From assembly GCA_003427395.1 (NCBI GenBank), contig BFEA01000712.1, positions 54,750 through 84,683 on the forward strand: a stretch of 29,934 bases of DNA, read 5' to 3'. A program made the position numbers and the translations under genes. The notes beneath the pieces are model-generated. The model was not told the origin of the DNA, did not search any database, and saw nothing but the letters and a program-made list of their open reading frames with translations. The stretch comes from Chara braunii. Taxonomy: Eukaryota; Streptophyta; Charophyceae; Charales; Characeae. Numbering within the stretch: position 1 is the stretch's first letter; the number at the start of each line of letters is the position of its first letter. Below, one piece after another: positions 1 to 10,904 of this stretch.

Positions 1-70
<70 letters not shown>
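1..70. repeat. (AG)35 microsatellite
   Basis: An uninterrupted AG dinucleotide run opens the window and may extend beyond its left edge. It is followed directly by ACACAC. No gene is attached to it. Confidence 0.98.
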
Positions 71-73
<3 letters not shown>

Positions 74-1480
74 CACACACGAAACGAAGCAGTTGAATGA
101 AGGTCCAGTCTGAACGAATGAACGAATGAACCCTAAGAATCGAATGAACCAACATCCCGACCTGGGCTTAGGCCGAAGTAATGTACCGGCCTAGGTCCAG
201 GTACGGGACAACCTAGTAACGAACCAGGGTCAGGCCGACGACCTGAAACTGGTCCGGCTTCACTACCGGGCCATAGGGGTACTCCTACACGATCCTCAGA
301 TCTGTGAATGAATCAAGCGATACATCAAGCTTGCTATCTGCTGAAATAGTGGAAACCCAAAAGGAATGACAAAGAAAACAATCCTAGATGTGGAGCAAGC
401 TCCATGGAAGAAAACACATGCATAGCAAATTAAGCCTCAATCCTAATCTATGCAACAATGTTTGGTCTAAGTCGAACCAAAAAGTATTAAAACGTCTGAC
501 CTTTGTCGGCCAAGGAAGAAAAAATGTATGATCTGTGTTGACCAAGAAAAAAAAAGTCTACTGAGCAAGTGTGCTTAAATATAAATCAACATCAGGGTCC
601 TAAAGGCCAAAAATTAGCTAAACCAATGTCCTAAGACGAAAAAGAATGTGGCACAGTCTCACGTGCCCTGTACACAATGCACAATATCTGAATAAAAGAG
701 AAGGGAACATTATCGCATGACAGAAAGAGGAATCGGTGGGAAGGCGATAGGTACAACTCTTAGAGTAAACTCCAAGGGGGAACCCACACAACCAGGTAAG
801 GATCGCCAGGCTTAGAGGGTGAGCAAGAGCAGAACACCAGACTCAATGGAAACAATCAAACAGGCACCGCCAACTAAAAGGGGAAGGACACTCACACAAG
901 GGATACATAAGGTGAGCCTGGAAGGATAGAAAGTCATGCAGGCATAGACATGTGGCTAAAAGTCGCGAGCAAAGAAAACGTACACTCCAAAGCAGGGAGT
1001 GCAACGTAGGGAAAGGTAAGAGGGTTGTCGAGTGCATCGGTCCTTTAGGGAACCCTCCCGGCTGGCTTACGTAGAACTTGGCATTCTCGGTACAAATAGA
1101 GCTTCCGTAGCTGCTTAGGTCGAGTGCGTCAACCATACCTCTCGCGAGCACCTATGACAGGATAGGGCCTACAAGAGGTACAACTTACCTCTACCTGGGG
1201 AAGTTGTCACCTCGCTTCGGTGGGCGTATCCCCGCCGAGCTATTCTACAGTACGAAAGCTAATCAGTTGCAATCACAAAGGTGGGTCATCCGAAGGCGTT
1301 TCTCGTACGATGTAACATAGGGGGTATACGAGGTCTCACTCCTGTATCGGACCCACACATGAACCAACGCATTGGGGGGTTGAAGTCCCATATGCGGCTC
1401 GTCGTTGGTCGACTAGGATGCGTCCAACCTTCCACGCGTTACACCAGACTAACAACATAAAAATTAAAGAAAACACACAC
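71..1480. other. No recognisable gene; unique-looking non-coding DNA
   Basis: I see no coding region, RNA gene or transposon terminus here. A 102-codon open frame on the minus strand (843-1151) has no recognisable motif. Short C/G-rich words such as GGCC and CCGGC recur near 170-290, but without a regular period. Confidence 0.5.
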
Positions 1481-2386
1481 AAAAACGAAGTACACACTCC
1501 TAGTCCCTTTAGTATCAGACCCATAACATTTTGACACCGAATTCGATTAGGCGTCTCACGCGAGACTTAAACCGTGCGGACGCAAGACTTTCTCATATCG
1601 AGTAGCCATGCAAGCAGTCGCAATGTTGACGTACTATGTAGTACTCATGATCACGTGGTCCTCGATGGTCTCGAGGGTCGCGTTTGACACTCAAGTATTG
1701 GATGACATGCATCATCAGGGGTTAATCTCTCGATGCTAAACAACCGCCTAGGCGGTTGGGAACCACACCCTCTTCTTCACCGTGCGGAGAGTGGGTGCTA
1801 CACAGGTTCCTGTGGTCTTGGTGGCAAAATCCATCATCCAAGGACTGGAGAAAAATCAAGGGGTCTGACTTTGATGGTTGTCACGGACCCCAACGTCCAA
1901 CTATAATAACTCTAAAAACGAAGTACACACTCCTAGTCCCTTTAGTATCAAACCCATAACCTTTTTACACCGAATTCGATTAGGCGTCACACGCGAGACT
2001 TAATATAAAATCGTGTTGACGCAAAACTTTTTCATATCGAATAGCCATGCAAGCATTCGCAAGCAGTCGCAATGTTGGCGTACTATGTAGTACCCATGAT
2101 CACGTGGTCCTCGATGGTCTCGAGGGTCGCGTTTGACACTCAAGTATCGGATGACATGCATCACGAGGGGTTAATCTCTCGATGCTAGACAACCGCCTAG
2201 GCGGTTGGGAACAACACCCTCTTCTGCACCGTGCGGAGAGTGAGTGCTACACAGGTTCCTGTGGCCACAATCAATTCTCGTGGTCTTGGAGGCAAAATCC
2301 ATCATCCAAGGACTGAAGAGAAATCAAGGGGTTTGACTTTGACGGTTGTCACGGACTCCAACGTCCAACTATAATAACTCTAAAAA
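1481..2386. repeat. Tandem duplication, unit about 433-472 bp, two copies
   Basis: Copy 1 runs 1481-1913 and copy 2 runs 1914 to about 2386. Both begin AAAAACGAAGTACACACTCC and end near TATAATAACTCTAAAAA. Copy 2 carries two small insertions: one near 2055 repeats a GCAAGCA word, and one of about 21 bp lies near 2262. Each copy contains the same 16-bp perfect palindrome, AACCGCCTAGGCGGTT (1742-1757 and 2191-2206), and a near-palindrome GTACTATGTAGTAC. No coding capacity is conserved between the copies. The unit resembles a satellite monomer or a duplicated transposon end. Confidence 0.9.
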
Positions 2387-2480
2387 GAAAAAGTATAAAA
2401 ATAGGTTTTTTTTTTCCTCTCAAGACATAACCTGTTTAACCCATACGCACGGTCGCAGTAACCCGTGCAGACATTTTAAC

Positions 2481-2510
2481 TATATATATATATATATGTG
2501 TGTGTATATA
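2481..2510. repeat. (TA)n/(TG)n microsatellite
   Basis: A TA run passes into TGTGTGTG and returns to TATATA. Confidence 0.9.
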
Positions 2511-3110
2511 CAAAGGGTTATAAACACGAGATGATCGCTTATCACAATTACTGTGGGATTCCCTTCAACCATATATGTATGTAATCGCAGACAGTTGCAT
2601 CCAGATTTCGAACCACAGACATACTAGAAAATCACATTAAAGATTAAACCAAAGTCCACACATTGCACGGGGCTACCTTCAACCACATTCTGCCCTCACA
2701 TCCCTCGCTTTGGACATACAAACCCCAACCTTTGTCCAACCTTTCGTAAATAAAACACTTAATATCTTTGTTAAATAACCATTAAATAAAGTTCGAGTAA
2801 GAAACCAACGAAATAGCGCAAACATTTAGGTTGAGTGACAAAAGTGAATTGGAGTTGAATCGTAAACCGACGAATTGGTAGCTGACCTGTTATCAGTGAT
2901 AATAGAAGATGATCTTCATGAAATCAAATTGAAACTAATACAATCATGAGTCAAAACAATCAATAGGACCTTAAATACAAGATATGTCAATTCCCAAGGC
3001 TAGACTATCAATGTATGGGGAATGAATCTCCATAACACATTCTCACTCAAGTTTTTCTCAATAACTAAGTTGAAACCTACTTTAGGCTAGTGCCCAAAGA
3101 AAGAAAGAAA
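2511..3110. other. AT-rich DNA, nothing recognised
   Basis: I see no gene, repeat period or RNA gene in this stretch. Confidence 0.5.
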
Positions 3111-3119
3111 AATTTGTCA

Positions 3120-3720
3120 CCTGTCGAAATATTGTCTAACTCCTTTAAACTAAGAAAATTTTCGTAATGTTTCTCGTAGGAAAAATATATTTTCAGAATT
3201 TATACTAAGCTTGAATACGAAAAAAAAAAAAAATTAACTCTAGAAGGTCAAATTTTGTGTAACTCCCTGAATTAGTAAAAATTTGGGCAACATTTCCTTT
3301 AGAGAAGTAGACTTTCCAGATTTATACTAAGTCAAGAAAAAACTCAACATAAGACTTGGGTTCGATTAAGAAAAAAATCAACTAAGTCCTTAGATTTATA
3401 GAAATTTTGGCAGTGCTTCCCGTAGGAGAAGTAACTTTCCAAAATTTATACAAAGCTAAATACTTAATCTGAAAATAATCTTGACTTTTCAAAATCAAAT
3501 TTTGTCTTACTCTCTGAATTAGTAAAAATTCGGGTAGCACTTCCTTTAAAAAAGAAAGTTTTTCAGATTCTTACTAAGCCAAATATAAAACTTAGACAAA
3601 ATATGAACTTTTGAAAGTCGGACTTGACTGACTCCTTGATTTAGTAGAAATTTCGGCAGCGCTTCCCGAAGGAGAAGTACCTTTCCAAGGTTTATACAAA
3701 CGGAAGTATAAAAAATAATC
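3120..3720. repeat. Imperfect tandem repeat, about 123-bp period, five copies of two alternating types
   Basis: Five copies of a degenerate unit have the anchor words TTCTCGTAGG (3171), TTCCTTT (3294), TTCCCGTAGG (3417), TTCCTTT (3541) and TTCCCGAAGG (3663). The spacings are 123, 123, 124 and 122 bp. Each unit also carries a GAATTAGTAAAAATTTGGGCA-like word before the anchor and TTTATACTAAGC/CAAAGC after it. Copies 1, 3 and 5 share the CGTAGG form, while copies 2 and 4 share CCTTT, so the array is an A-B-A-B-A dimer arrangement of about 246 bp. It has no coding potential. Confidence 0.8.
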
Positions 3721-3989
3721 CTTGAAAATGTGAAAATTGACCGAAGTAAAAAAAAAGTTAGCTTAGAAAATGCAGGTATTGAACCAACTCCTACAACTCT
3801 AGCACGTGACGAAGAACTAACGCGACTACCCATCAATTGAAACTCAGACTAAGTAAAACTCTCACTCGGCCACATGCAAGCCAAAACCTTAATGGTAAGT
3901 ACTCGCACCTGCCCAAAGTTAACCTTATCAAACAATAGTTCATAGTCTTTCAATGATTTATCAATGTTATCAGCTTAAATAGAGTGTAA

Positions 3990-4716
3990 AGCTAGACCAT
4001 CCAATCTTACAGAGTAATTGTCTAGCTCAACCATTTAGTATACACAAACATAGGGCACCATAACTTTTCTTTTCTTTGGGCATGTGACTAGGTCGTCTAA
4101 GTTAGTCGCCCTGAACTGTTTAGAATAACCAAGTTATATATATCTCTCTGCACGTAGATTTTTAAGGTAGCATATGACTCAACCGTTCAACGTACAAACA
4201 ATATTCAGCCTGCTCCTTTTCACCACCAATTTACTCTTAGTTAATACCCTCTTTAGTTTGTGATAAGCTATAGTTAGACCATCCAATCTTATGGAACATT
4301 TGTCTGACGAGCCTGTTCATAAGTAGAATAAAATAAAAGTATAAACAATTTATCATTTGGTTCCAACGTGTGCGTGGTTTCATACCAGACAATTTAAACT
4401 AATGAAAAATTTGTTCAGTCCTTCCCTTGATCCTCGCTCAGAATAAAATAAGACGAAGTTTCAACGATCCAACCTTATGAAACAAATACTAAAATTTTCT
4501 CTTGCAGAAACAAAAGAAACAACAAAAACCCTAAAATAAAACAGGGCGACCACCAAACTTATGGAATAATTGTTTGGTCCCTGAAAAGGCAATCGCAACC
4601 AGCCCTCACAAGTCTGAGCAACCAGACCATCTTAACTTATGGAACCGTTGTCTGGTTCTTCAGGCAGTCAAAATAAACATAGCACTGGGTCATCCAACTT
4701 GGAAACATTGCCCAAC
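3990..4716. repeat. Dispersed family of small hairpin units with covarying stems
   Basis: At least four copies of a roughly 38-nt unit have the plan stem, 22-nt loop of the type CATCCAATCTTATGGAATAATT, complementary stem. Copy 1 is 3990-4027 (AGCTAGAC with GTCTAGCT). Copy 2 is 4273-4308 (GTTAGAC with GTCTGAC, one wobble). Copy 3 is 4548-4579 (GACCA with TGGTC, also ACCAAAC with GTTTGGT). Copy 4 is 4620-4657 (AACCAGAC with GTCTGGTT). A weaker relative with TGGG/CCCA arms lies at 4686-4714, and loop-only relatives lie near 4383 and 4465. The loop sequence is conserved while the two arms change together. Confidence 0.75.
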
Positions 4717-4923
4717 CTTTGGTTGACCTGGTCAAACGGAAACAAAAAACCTTTCTTCCGCCTCTCCCCGATGCACGTTCTTTTCATAGTCCGACTTCAG
4801 ACAAACAACAAAAATGAAACTGAGATTGCCTACACACTCCTTTATTCAAGTCTGATTCAAGTTTTGAAAGTCAAACATAAAGTCAAATATGAGATACATA
4901 CAACATACTCAGTCAAACAGTAG

Positions 4924-6454
4924 CAAGATGTACAGGTAAGGGTGTTAAGTAGGTTTATAGAAGGAAGATGAAGGTTTACCTCTCAAATCCCTGCCTCCAG
5001 AACTCCTCCTGAGTTCCGACAGAGCTCCCACAATCGTGGGGCAGACTCCCCACATAGTCTTGATGTTGTCCTACGGGATGCAATCTCGCTTGCCGCCTTC
5101 CTTTTACAACCACAGACTAGACTTATAGTAAGAAGGGCAAAATGAGGGGTTTTAGACGCTCGAGCTACAAGAAAGGAACTGACTCAACTCGCATGCGAAA
5201 GCCTTGAAACCTTCATGCGCCTGAGGGTCCTGCAATGATGGTAAAAAAAACGCAGGTGAAGGTGGTCAAACTATGCCTAAACGCGGCAGTGAGCCCCCAC
5301 GCAGGGTCTAACCACCTATCCAAAGTTGCTATAGCGTCCCCTCCGAAGATCTTGACCGCTCCCCCAAGTCGTGATGCTGCTCGTTCCAGCCAAAACACTG
5401 CTATGCAACTTAAACGGTCTGCTCTCGAACAGAACATACACCCTGTGGTCTAACCGAAGAACAGGCAAAAGCTGTAGCAAACTTCAGTAGAATGCGTTGT
5501 GCCTTTTAGCAAGGTACTGTGCATGATATTGGGGTAGCGCATAACATAGGAATATGATAGGTCATATCACCGCACCACGAAGCTTAGCTATGCTCAAACA
5601 ATATAGTAGTATCATTCTTGTGCACCGCAACATAAAACACACACAGGTAAACCGGATCAATATCACAACCCGAACTTATGCTGCAGTGAGGGGGGCAACA
5701 GTAGCAGTTCGCCTATGAGGAACAATCAACCACCCTGCTGAGAAGACTGCAGCACCCTGCGGGGTGAGCCAATCGTAGTGCCCCGGAAGCCACTTGTCAC
5801 TGGATGAAGAACAACAACGCTGCTTGCCGACAGAGTCGACAACAACTGATACCAACCTAGCATCACCTCTCTCCCTATCCTTCCTTTCTGATGCATGGTG
5901 CACCCAGTTGGGACTTCTGATCAAGTTAGCATCTTCCAACCAAACCTTCAAGCCGGTGCGATGCAAGGTATTATTACGAAAGAAAGATAAGCGAATATGG
6001 TGCAAAGGTACATACGGTCATACGTAGTAGCAAGAGAAGGACACCTCATCAAGATGAACAAGGCTCAATTCGAAGGACGTCCCTTCGACTCACAAGGCAC
6101 GAAGCTCACGAAAATCATAAGCACCTAGTTTTCATAACACACAAACAACAAGATACTACAATTTTTATTTTTTTTTTATAATGAGAGAAAACTTGGAACG
6201 GATCAACGCGCTGACCAACAGGTAAGTCCCCGACTCTGTGGATCAATTCACACTACTCCCATCGAAAGGACGAGCAAATCGAGAGAATCTTCCACCAAAA
6301 TGTGAAAGTATACATCAATTCTGATACCCCTCGCCTCAATCAGTGCGACTTCTAGTACTGACCCGTGCCAGACTACTAACCTATAAGCAAAACTAACTTT
6401 GCTTTCCACAAACGGTTATCGGGTAGCTAAAAATTCAGGAATGAAAATTCTGAA
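4924..6454. other. No gene recognised
   Basis: Several open frames occur (5213-5437 and 5676-6005 on the minus strand, 5794-6027 on the plus strand), none longer than 110 codons. I recognise no domain in any of them. They overlap each other on opposite strands, which argues that they are chance frames. Confidence 0.45.
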
Positions 6455-6848
6455 GTGAGAGTTTTGGGCAGTCTGAAAATCATGAATAGTCTTGAAGTGG
6501 TGAAAGGTCCGAAGACCCTGAAAACCACCTGTTTAGGCAGACTGCATCCTTAAGTGGTGAAGGGTGTCCTGAAGTGGTCAAGTGAGAGTTTTGGGCAGTC
6601 TAAAAATTATGAATGGTCCTGAAGTGGTGAAAGGCCCGAAGACCATGAAAACCACCATTCACCACTTGAGGATGCAACCTGCCTAAACAGGTGGTTTTCA
6701 AGGTCTTCGGAGCTTTTACCACTTCAGGACCATTCAGGATTTTCAAACTCGAATGGTCCTAAAGTGGTGAAAGGTCTGAAGACCCTGAAAACCACCTGTT
6801 TAGGCAGACTGCATCCTGAAGTGGTGAAGGGTGTCATGAAGTAGTGAT
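6455..6848. repeat. Compound direct and inverted repeat (foldback-like)
   Basis: A roughly 98-bp module (GAATGGTCCTGAAGTGGTGA ... ACCACCTGTTTAGGCAGACT ... GGTGAAGGGTGTC) occurs in plus orientation at 6483-6580, as a 5' partial copy at 6611-6656, inverted at 6654-6735, and again in plus orientation at 6751-6848. A leader word AGTGAGAGTTTTGGGCAGTC recurs at 6454 and 6581, giving a 127-bp direct period. The central inverted copy can pair with either flanking copy over about 80 bp. No transposase is present. Confidence 0.85.
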
Positions 6849-8424
6849 GAAAAATACGACGGTTGTTAACCTTTTCTCTTGCCTTCATACTCGTGGCGCT
6901 CCGAAAACTCAACTTATCATCTTACTTCGCTCGATTCCATAAAGAATCGGACGATTTATATTCCTACGAACTCCACGGTCTCGTCAGTTTCGCGCATCCC
7001 GTAACTCTCACAGCACAAAATTCCCTTCCTCTCCGCAATTTTTGACCTCGTCATTAGATTCGCCTGCCATCAAACCCTCTAGAAAGCACCTTAGATGACC
7101 GAAATTGGTTGAGAAACGACCGAGTCTATCAACCTTTCATCTGAGTTTTCTTCCCCATCGCCATCACCAGTTCTTCTGTGCAGTCCAATCCTTCACTAAC
7201 TCCTAACTTACTATCCTACTGCATGATCTAACCGGAGATTCATGGTCGCTCGCCCTTAAAATCCCCGGAACGATTCTTGGTTCACTTGATTCCGCCAAAG
7301 ATTGAGAGAACTATGAGATTTTCTAGCCCGCCATGTCTCCGCACACTTACTTTCTTACTTACCTTCCCTTACACTCTCCCATTTCTAATCCCTTCATTGA
7401 ATTCGCCCGACCACAAAACCCCCGTCTCGCATCCTCATTCGTCCGATTCTATAGAGAATCGAGGAACCTCGTCTTCACCTCCGAGTACACCCCGACACGA
7501 TTCCGGGTCAAGTGCATTCCACTCTTTCCCTACCTGCTACCTCCGCACTCCGCCCTTTCTTCCTTCATTGCCTTACCTGTTACCTCAAGACTAGCGTTGC
7601 GCCCCAAAGGTAAGTGTTGCGCCTGCTTCTCGATCCTCTTCTCCGATCCGCCTGTTGCAGCGCTCGACCTTAGTGTCGTGTAGTAGAACCGTCCGCTGCC
7701 CGCTTCTACCTTGGGGGAAACTTCACAGGAAACCGTCTACTAGATCGTCCGATTAGTCTTTCGTCCCTTATGCCCAAGTCCGCCTTAACAACTAGTAGAT
7801 CCGCTCACTGCGCTCCTCCCTGACTTTCACTTCGTTGTCCCATAGACACTCCCAGGTCTTCGTCGTGCCACTCCGCATGCATTCCCTTACCCTCGTTGTG
7901 CCGCTCCACAAACGTTCTCTGACCCTCGGCGAAGCCTACAGCTTGAGCCCCGATAAGGCAGGCCCAAACGCAGATCTTGGTGATAGTAGCAAATATTCAA
8001 ATGCGAACTTTGAAAGCCGACGGGGAGAAGGGTTCCACGCGAACAACAGCCTGGGCGCTACGGCCCCTGCCCTTGCGCCCCTGCCCCGCTTAGGCTTAGT
8101 ACACCAATTTTCAACTTGAAACCCCTGCGGCATGCTCACACCCAAACCTCTTACCGCAGATCGTGGACTGGTGGTCGGTACACCCATAGAAGGGCTCCCT
8201 CCACCCAGATTTTTTCCGTCTTGTGGACTAATCGCCCATAGCCTCGCATGCATGTTGAACTCCTCGGTCCGTGTTTCAAGACGGACAAGGTCGAGGAATT
8301 TCGCCTGCATCCTGAACACGCTGGAACCAGCAGGTCAAACATAGGAGGCGCACATTCAAGGTCCTCGACTGTTGTGACGACCTCTAAGTCCAGCGCCACG
8401 TATGGGTCAAGGAACGTCGAAGGA
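6849..8424. other. Pyrimidine-rich strand, no gene recognised
   Basis: The plus strand is strongly C/T-rich from about 6870 to 7900. Open frames of 90-127 codons occur in several overlapping frames on both strands (7277-7594, 7333-7683, 7835-8119, and 7936-8319 on the minus strand), as expected from base skew. None has a recognisable motif. An ATTC-rich word (TTCGCTCGATTCCATAAAGA near 6928, TTCGTCCGATTCTATAGAGA near 7438) occurs twice and points to a degenerate repeat. Confidence 0.45.
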
Positions 8425-8490
8425 TAAAAATAATAATAATACGATAATAAATAATAAAATATTTAAAAACTTTTGATCATCAAAAGACGA
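8425..8490. repeat. AT-rich (ATA)n tract with a 17-nt palindrome
   Basis: A run of AATAATAATA-type repeats ends in CTTTTGATCATCAAAAG, an 8-bp perfect inverted repeat around one central base. Confidence 0.7.
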
Positions 8491-9166
8491 TGGACGAGGA
8501 AAAGGAACTGCTAGTTCCGTTCCGACACCGTCGATTGCGAAACCAAGGGGGATAGCCCCGCCGGGCTCTTAACCCCTAAGCTCCTCCTCGCTGTTCCGAT
8601 ACTCATGCGTCGTCGTCCGCTAGCCTCGATCCCTGAACCTCCCTGGTGAAGATTGGCCACCATAACCAATAGTGCTAGGCCTAAGGCTGGGTTTAGTACT
8701 AGAGGTAACCTATACGACGGTCGACACTATGCGCCTGGGTCCCCGAAGTATTCCAGGGTCACTCTCTCAACCTGCTGACTCACCCATGGCTATTAAGCTC
8801 CTGCGCCTACTGCATGACACTTATCTTCACGCTTTTACCTTTACCTTTTGCTCCGCTCACTGCACAAAATCGTGCCACTGTCAACGTCGTCCTCCACACA
8901 TACTCACATGTCATGGTCAAACTTACCAACCAAAAGGGAATATCAATTAATTCTAGTTTAATCAAAAATGAAAATTTTGGCTGGCAACCTCGATGATTTT
9001 TCAAACATCAACAAGAAAGGAGATCATGCGCGCCTGCGCAACCACACACCATATATTTCCAGTCAACCATTCAGTCAGGGTAAACATGAAGCACAACTGC
9101 GACTCGTGCGGTGTACTCAAACTGTAAACCAAACTGGTGTTCTGTTATTTGCAAAAACCAGGGCGC
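8491..9166. other. No gene recognised
   Basis: Open frames are under 100 codons and overlap on opposite strands. I see no repeat period. Confidence 0.45.
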
Positions 9167-9184
9167 ATACCCTTGTAAGGGTAT
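9167..9184. repeat. ATACCCTT-GT-AAGGGTAT hairpin, copy 1
   Basis: A perfect 8-bp inverted repeat with a 2-nt loop, flanked by GCGC and TCGC. Related copies lie at 9495-9520 and 10080-10101. Confidence 0.8.
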
Positions 9185-9494
9185 TCGCACCGATAACTTA
9201 CCGGACCATATTAAGCGACGTCCCCCTCGCCCCGCAAGATAAAAAAACTATCAGTTGATCCATAACAAAAAATGCTGACGCAAAAGGAACCAATCTGATT
9301 AGTCGACAGACTTCGGTTCAAGGCCTCTATCGATCCATGCCAAACACAACTATATGCTGCCAGAATTCGAACTTGGGTCTCCATTGTCCTGATACTAGGA
9401 CATCGGTATACTAAGCATACGTAGTTCAACATAAGTTCCAACGACCCTCTCAACAGTCCTCTCCTCTTTCTCCTAGACAAACACCGGTGTCGTA

Positions 9495-9640
9495 GCAAAC
9501 ACCCTTACAAGGGTATTTGCCGTCCTTTTTAAAAGGTCGCACTGAGTGCGGTCTTGATCAACGTAACGCGCTGATGGGGAAATCCCATCAGGGCGCTCAC
9601 CTCGGCAACCTCGCTCTTGGCGAGACTTCGAGTCGAATAC
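9495..9640. repeat. Cluster of five consecutive hairpins beginning with the ATACCCTT-type palindrome
   Basis: In order: GCAAACACCCTT/AAGGGTATTTGC (9495-9520, one mismatch); CCTTTTTAAAAGG; CGCACTGAGTGCG; GCGCTGATGGG/CCCATCAGGGCGC with a GAAAT loop near 9569-9597; and CTCGCTCTTGGCGAG. They are packed with almost no spacer. This is either structured-RNA-like DNA or the end of a foldback or structured transposon; I cannot tell which. Confidence 0.65.
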
Positions 9641-10079
9641 GATCAAATTAAAGAGTGAGTGGGGCATGCATTATTGCGTTACACTGTGAGGTGGTTGCTA
9701 GTCGGCAGTACCAGGACGACGGAAGGTGTTAAAGGTCATAGGGTGTCATTACCTTCTCTATAGTTTTCAATTTCGTTATATTTTTCTTTTCTTTTATAAA
9801 CACTGACTTCACGCCACAACCTGGCTCAGCGTCTGGCGGGATGCGTCGCAAAGAAGATAAAAACCCTACCTTGTGCACAGGCAAGAAGACTGTGTCTGGC
9901 GATGCATGGAAAGGCGCGACGTTGGCAAACCCAGTATGAGGGAAAGTCGGGAGTTCGGCAAAGCATATCGTGCGCCCGACGACTAGGATACGAGATAGAT
10001 ACGATCCTTGGCGTGGGCAACGTCTTCTAACGGCCAGGAGGTTGGCCGATACGACCAATTACGGTCCCGCTGTCAGGGT

Positions 10080-10136
10080 AAATACCTTGATAAGGGTATT
10101 TGTCGGGGATTCTAAACGTCGGACGCTGTCCGACTC
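10080..10136. repeat. Third ATACCCTT-type hairpin followed by a GTCGGAC/GTCCGAC hairpin
   Basis: AAATACCTT/AAGGGTATTT (one bulged base) spans 10080-10101. It is followed by GTCGGAC-GCT-GTCCGAC, a perfect 7-bp stem with a 3-nt loop. A further CGGCCA/TGGCCG stem lies just upstream near 10031-10048. The arrangement parallels the cluster at 9495. Confidence 0.65.
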
Positions 10137-10706
10137 TTTCGTTGAATTGAAGGACTTGATGAGACTTACGTTTGCCAAAAGTTTATTCAGATCTCACCTA
10201 TGACTTAGAGACTGAAAATTTTAAGCCTTAGTCCGAACGCCGGCGGCGTCCGAGAGTAATGGTAGTACTCGGCAATGCTTCGTTTCTGTCAAGGCTGTTG
10301 AGGCGTGCTGATGTGGGAATGCTACGGCTAGACTTAATCTAGCAGCCGCGGGATTTAGGGTTTAAGTAGGCTAAAAAGAGGGATGCGCCGGGTATAGAGC
10401 CGCGACGCAAGGAGAATAGGTTTGAAGGGGGTTTTCTGGGCCGCGGGGGTTGACATCGAGTCAGGGGGTTGATAGGCCGATGCCGAGGTTATGCGGCCAA
10501 TCGATGGGGCAAGACCTGCCGGCAAGCCTATTAGGCTTTAGGCAGGCTGGATCTGCAAAGCCTGAAGCAGGCGAGGCAGTTGGGCCACAGGCAGGCAGGC
10601 GGGGCCTACAAGGCCTCAGGGCAGGCTGGCAAGGCCACAGGCAGGCAAGGCCTCCAAGGCCACCTGCACGGATAGCCACTGGGCAAACTCTTTTTATAGA
10701 AGAGTT
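10137..10706. other. No gene; short GGCAGGC/AAGGCC repeats near 10540-10670
   Basis: From about 10540 the words GGCAGGC, CAGGCAGG and AAGGCC recur irregularly and form a G/C-rich low-complexity patch. A 92-codon open frame across it is a product of that composition. Confidence 0.6.
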
Positions 10707-10825
10707 GCTCCTACCTCTACCGCGGTAGGAGCTAGCCCAGTAGGTACCGATACTTGACTCTCACCTCAATGATACGGGGATTGAATCTTAATCGCCGTAC
10801 CACCGGGCTAGCTCCTTTTGGAGCT
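10707..10825 (-). repeat. Nested inverted repeats with tRNA-like (SINE-like) internal promoter words
   Basis: Three nested stems are visible: GCTCCTACC/GGTAGGAGC (10707-10732); GGAGCTAGCCC...GTAC (10728-10747) with its complement at 10797-10815; and AGCTCC-TTTT-GGAGCT (10810-10825). On the minus strand TAGCCCGGTGG (near 10808) resembles a pol III A box and GATTCAATCC (near 10785) a B box. Their spacing is shorter than in a tRNA, so this is not a tRNA gene. A tRNA-derived SINE fragment is a reasonable guess. Confidence 0.35.
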
Positions 10826-10904
10826 GGCTGCCAAGTTTTTGGGTGTGACCGATCTCGGTCGTGGAATCAAGAGATCTCACAACTGAAGATAAGCCGCGAG
10901 GGGT

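Noticed and set aside
5676-6005. 109-codon minus-strand frame as a host gene
   Set aside because: It has no recognisable domain and is overlapped by open frames on the other strand; support is too thin.
7936-8319. 127-codon minus-strand frame
   Set aside because: It has no motif; frames of similar length are open on both strands in this skewed region.
10730-10815. tRNA gene on the minus strand (7-bp acceptor-like stem)
   Set aside because: The outer stem pairs well, but there is no T arm, anticodon arm or D arm in the right places.
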